Positions 59,465-60,257 of a DNA stretch of 60,257 nucleotides are shown here, one piece after another. The notes beneath the pieces were generated by a model, which ran no database searches, was not told the DNA's origin, and saw nothing but the letters and a program-made list of their open reading frames with translations. The stretch is from Candidatus Woodwardiibium gallinarum (GTDB lineage: Bacteria; Bacillota; Clostridia; Oscillospirales; CAG-382). The position numbers and the translations under genes are program-made. Every line of letters begins with the position of its first letter. Positions within the stretch are counted from its first letter, which is position 1. Location of the stretch: the NCBI GenBank assembly GCA_904419545.1, contig CAJFRY010000008.1:1-60257 (forward strand), given 5' to 3'.

Positions 59465-60257
59465 TTATGCCGTTTTTGCCTTTAAGAAAGGCTTTTTGCT
59501 GATGTGTTCTTGGAAGTATTCTTCCATTTCTTCGGCTGTCGGCTCTCTGACAATACCAACACCGTTGTAGTAGATCGCAACTTCCTGATAACGCTTGCCG
59601 TCTTTGTATTCGGGTGCGGATACCACGATTTTCTCAATAAATTCGTGTACCAATTCGGGTGTGAGGGATTCCAGACGGGTAATCTGTTTTGCTTTGTCAA
59701 TAAACTTTTGTAAGCCTTCGGTTTTGATTTTGGCATTTTCCAGCTCAATTTCTAAAGCAGGGATACGGTCTTTCAATTCGCTCTGCTCATTTTCAAGGGA
59801 CATCGACATAGTGGCAAATCGCTCGTCGCTGATTTTACCGGTTGCGTTATCCTCGTAGAGCTTTTGGATGATTCCGTCAATCTCCCGCACACGAAGCTTT
59901 GCCTTATCAAGCTCCCTGCGCTTTTCAGCAAGCTCTTTCTTTTGCTTCTCGCCAAATTCCTCCAACTGCCTTTGTGCGAATAGCTTTTCATAGCTTTGCA
60001 CATACCACAGTACCCTCTGCATACTCTCAAGCACAAGCTGCTCCACAACTTTCTCCCGAATATAGTGGGCGGAGCACACCTCGGAGTTTTTACGGTAAGC
60101 AGAACAGAAGAAATAGGCTTGATCCCGTTTGTAATTGTTGGTTACACTGTAATACAGTTTTTCTCCGCAGTCGGCGCAATAGAGCAATCCCGAAAACATA
60201 CTGACGATCCCGCTTTTAGCAGGTCTGCGGCGGTGTCGGCGCAGTTCCTGCACCAGC
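59465..60257 (-). CDS. Large serine recombinase, C-terminal part (cut by the window edge)
   Basis: The C-terminal 263 residues of a site-specific serine recombinase; the catalytic domain lies beyond the right edge. Seen here are a zinc ribbon (GLLYCADCGEKLYY ... FFCSAYRKNSEVCSAHYI), a long coiled coil (about 95-190, rich in Glu/Lys) and the end region LTPELVHEFIEKIVV with VAIYYNGVG, as in TnpX/Tn4451-type and ICE recombinases. The frame is open to the last base. The DNA is much less GC-rich than the rest of the window, marking an integrated element whose boundary lies near 59411-59464. Confidence 0.9.
   Translation of the reverse strand, partial: LVQELRRHRRRPAKSGIVSMFSGLLYCADCGEKLYYSVTNNYKRDQAYFFCSAYRKNSEVCSAHYIREKVVEQLVLESMQRVLWYVQSYEKLFAQRQLEEFGEKQKKELAEKRRELDKAKLRVREIDGIIQKLYEDNATGKISDERFATMSMSLENEQSELKDRIPALEIELENAKIKTEGLQKFIDKAKQITRLESLTPELVHEFIEKIVVSAPEYKDGKRYQEVAIYYNGVGIVREPTAEEMEEYFQEHISKKPFLKAKTA

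Overview
The window comes from a GC-rich Gram-positive bacterium, most likely a member of the Clostridia (Oscillospirales/Ruminococcaceae-like). The evidence is a fatty-acid operon in the FabT-FabH-ACP-FabK order, PdxS/PdxT pyridoxal synthesis, YqeG, ECF transporters, DUF2325/DUF3793 proteins, strong GGAGG ribosome-binding sites, frequent TTG/GTG starts, and many near-consensus sigma-A promoters (TTGACA-17-TATAAT). All names rest on motif reading and family knowledge; no database search was run.

Layout. (1) 1-7017, minus strand: a type II fatty-acid synthesis operon (fabT-fabH-acpP-fabK-fabD-fabG-fabF-accB-fabZ) driven by one consensus promoter with three dyads just downstream. (2) 7.2-9.95 kb: two tandem paralogous surface proteins (signal peptide, discoidin-like domain, Ser/Thr/Glu-rich linker, membrane anchor), each with its own promoter and terminator. 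(3) 10.4-17.5 kb, minus: a FAD oxidoreductase, ligA, and an operon yqeG / endonuclease-IV-like / DUF218 / prmA. (4) 17.5-26.8 kb, plus: a long structured leader and rlmB, a large membrane protein with P1B-ATPase layout but no catalytic motifs, an EF-G-like GTPase, an AlgX-like lipoprotein and a CapA-like protein. (5) 27-29.7 kb: a C-terminally shortened pdxR divergent from pdxST. (6) 29.8-32.8 kb: a regulated locus with two copies of a palindromic operator around a structured leader, a 46-residue membrane protein, an AraC regulator, DUF2325, DUF3793 and a flavodoxin. (7) 33-37.9 kb, minus: an ADP-ribosylglycohydrolase, a D,D-carboxypeptidase, pgi, a P-loop protein and a small membrane protein. 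(8) 38-48.4 kb, plus: a methyltransferase, pyridoxamine kinase plus an ECF S component, a galactokinase-like kinase, YycJ, and assorted lipoprotein and hypothetical genes. (9) 48.5-57.2 kb: a sigma factor with a long C-terminal domain, a GNAT, a U32 peptidase with a minisatellite, an amidase whose 3' end is part of a 47-bp tandem array, a VanY-like peptidase and a cation-efflux protein. (10) 57.4-60.3 kb: aspartokinase, yigZ, then the C-terminal part of a large serine recombinase of visibly lower GC, marking the edge of a mobile element.

Themes. Vitamin B6 appears twice: de novo synthesis (pdxST) and likely salvage (kinase plus ECF S component). Cell-envelope functions recur (fatty acids, D,D-carboxypeptidases, amidase, CapA, AlgX-like, anchored proteins). 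Unusual points are the inactive-looking P-type ATPase, the operator-flanked leader at 29.8-30.1 kb, hairpins placed at ribosome-binding sites (accB, pgi), and two repeat arrays that touch coding sequence.
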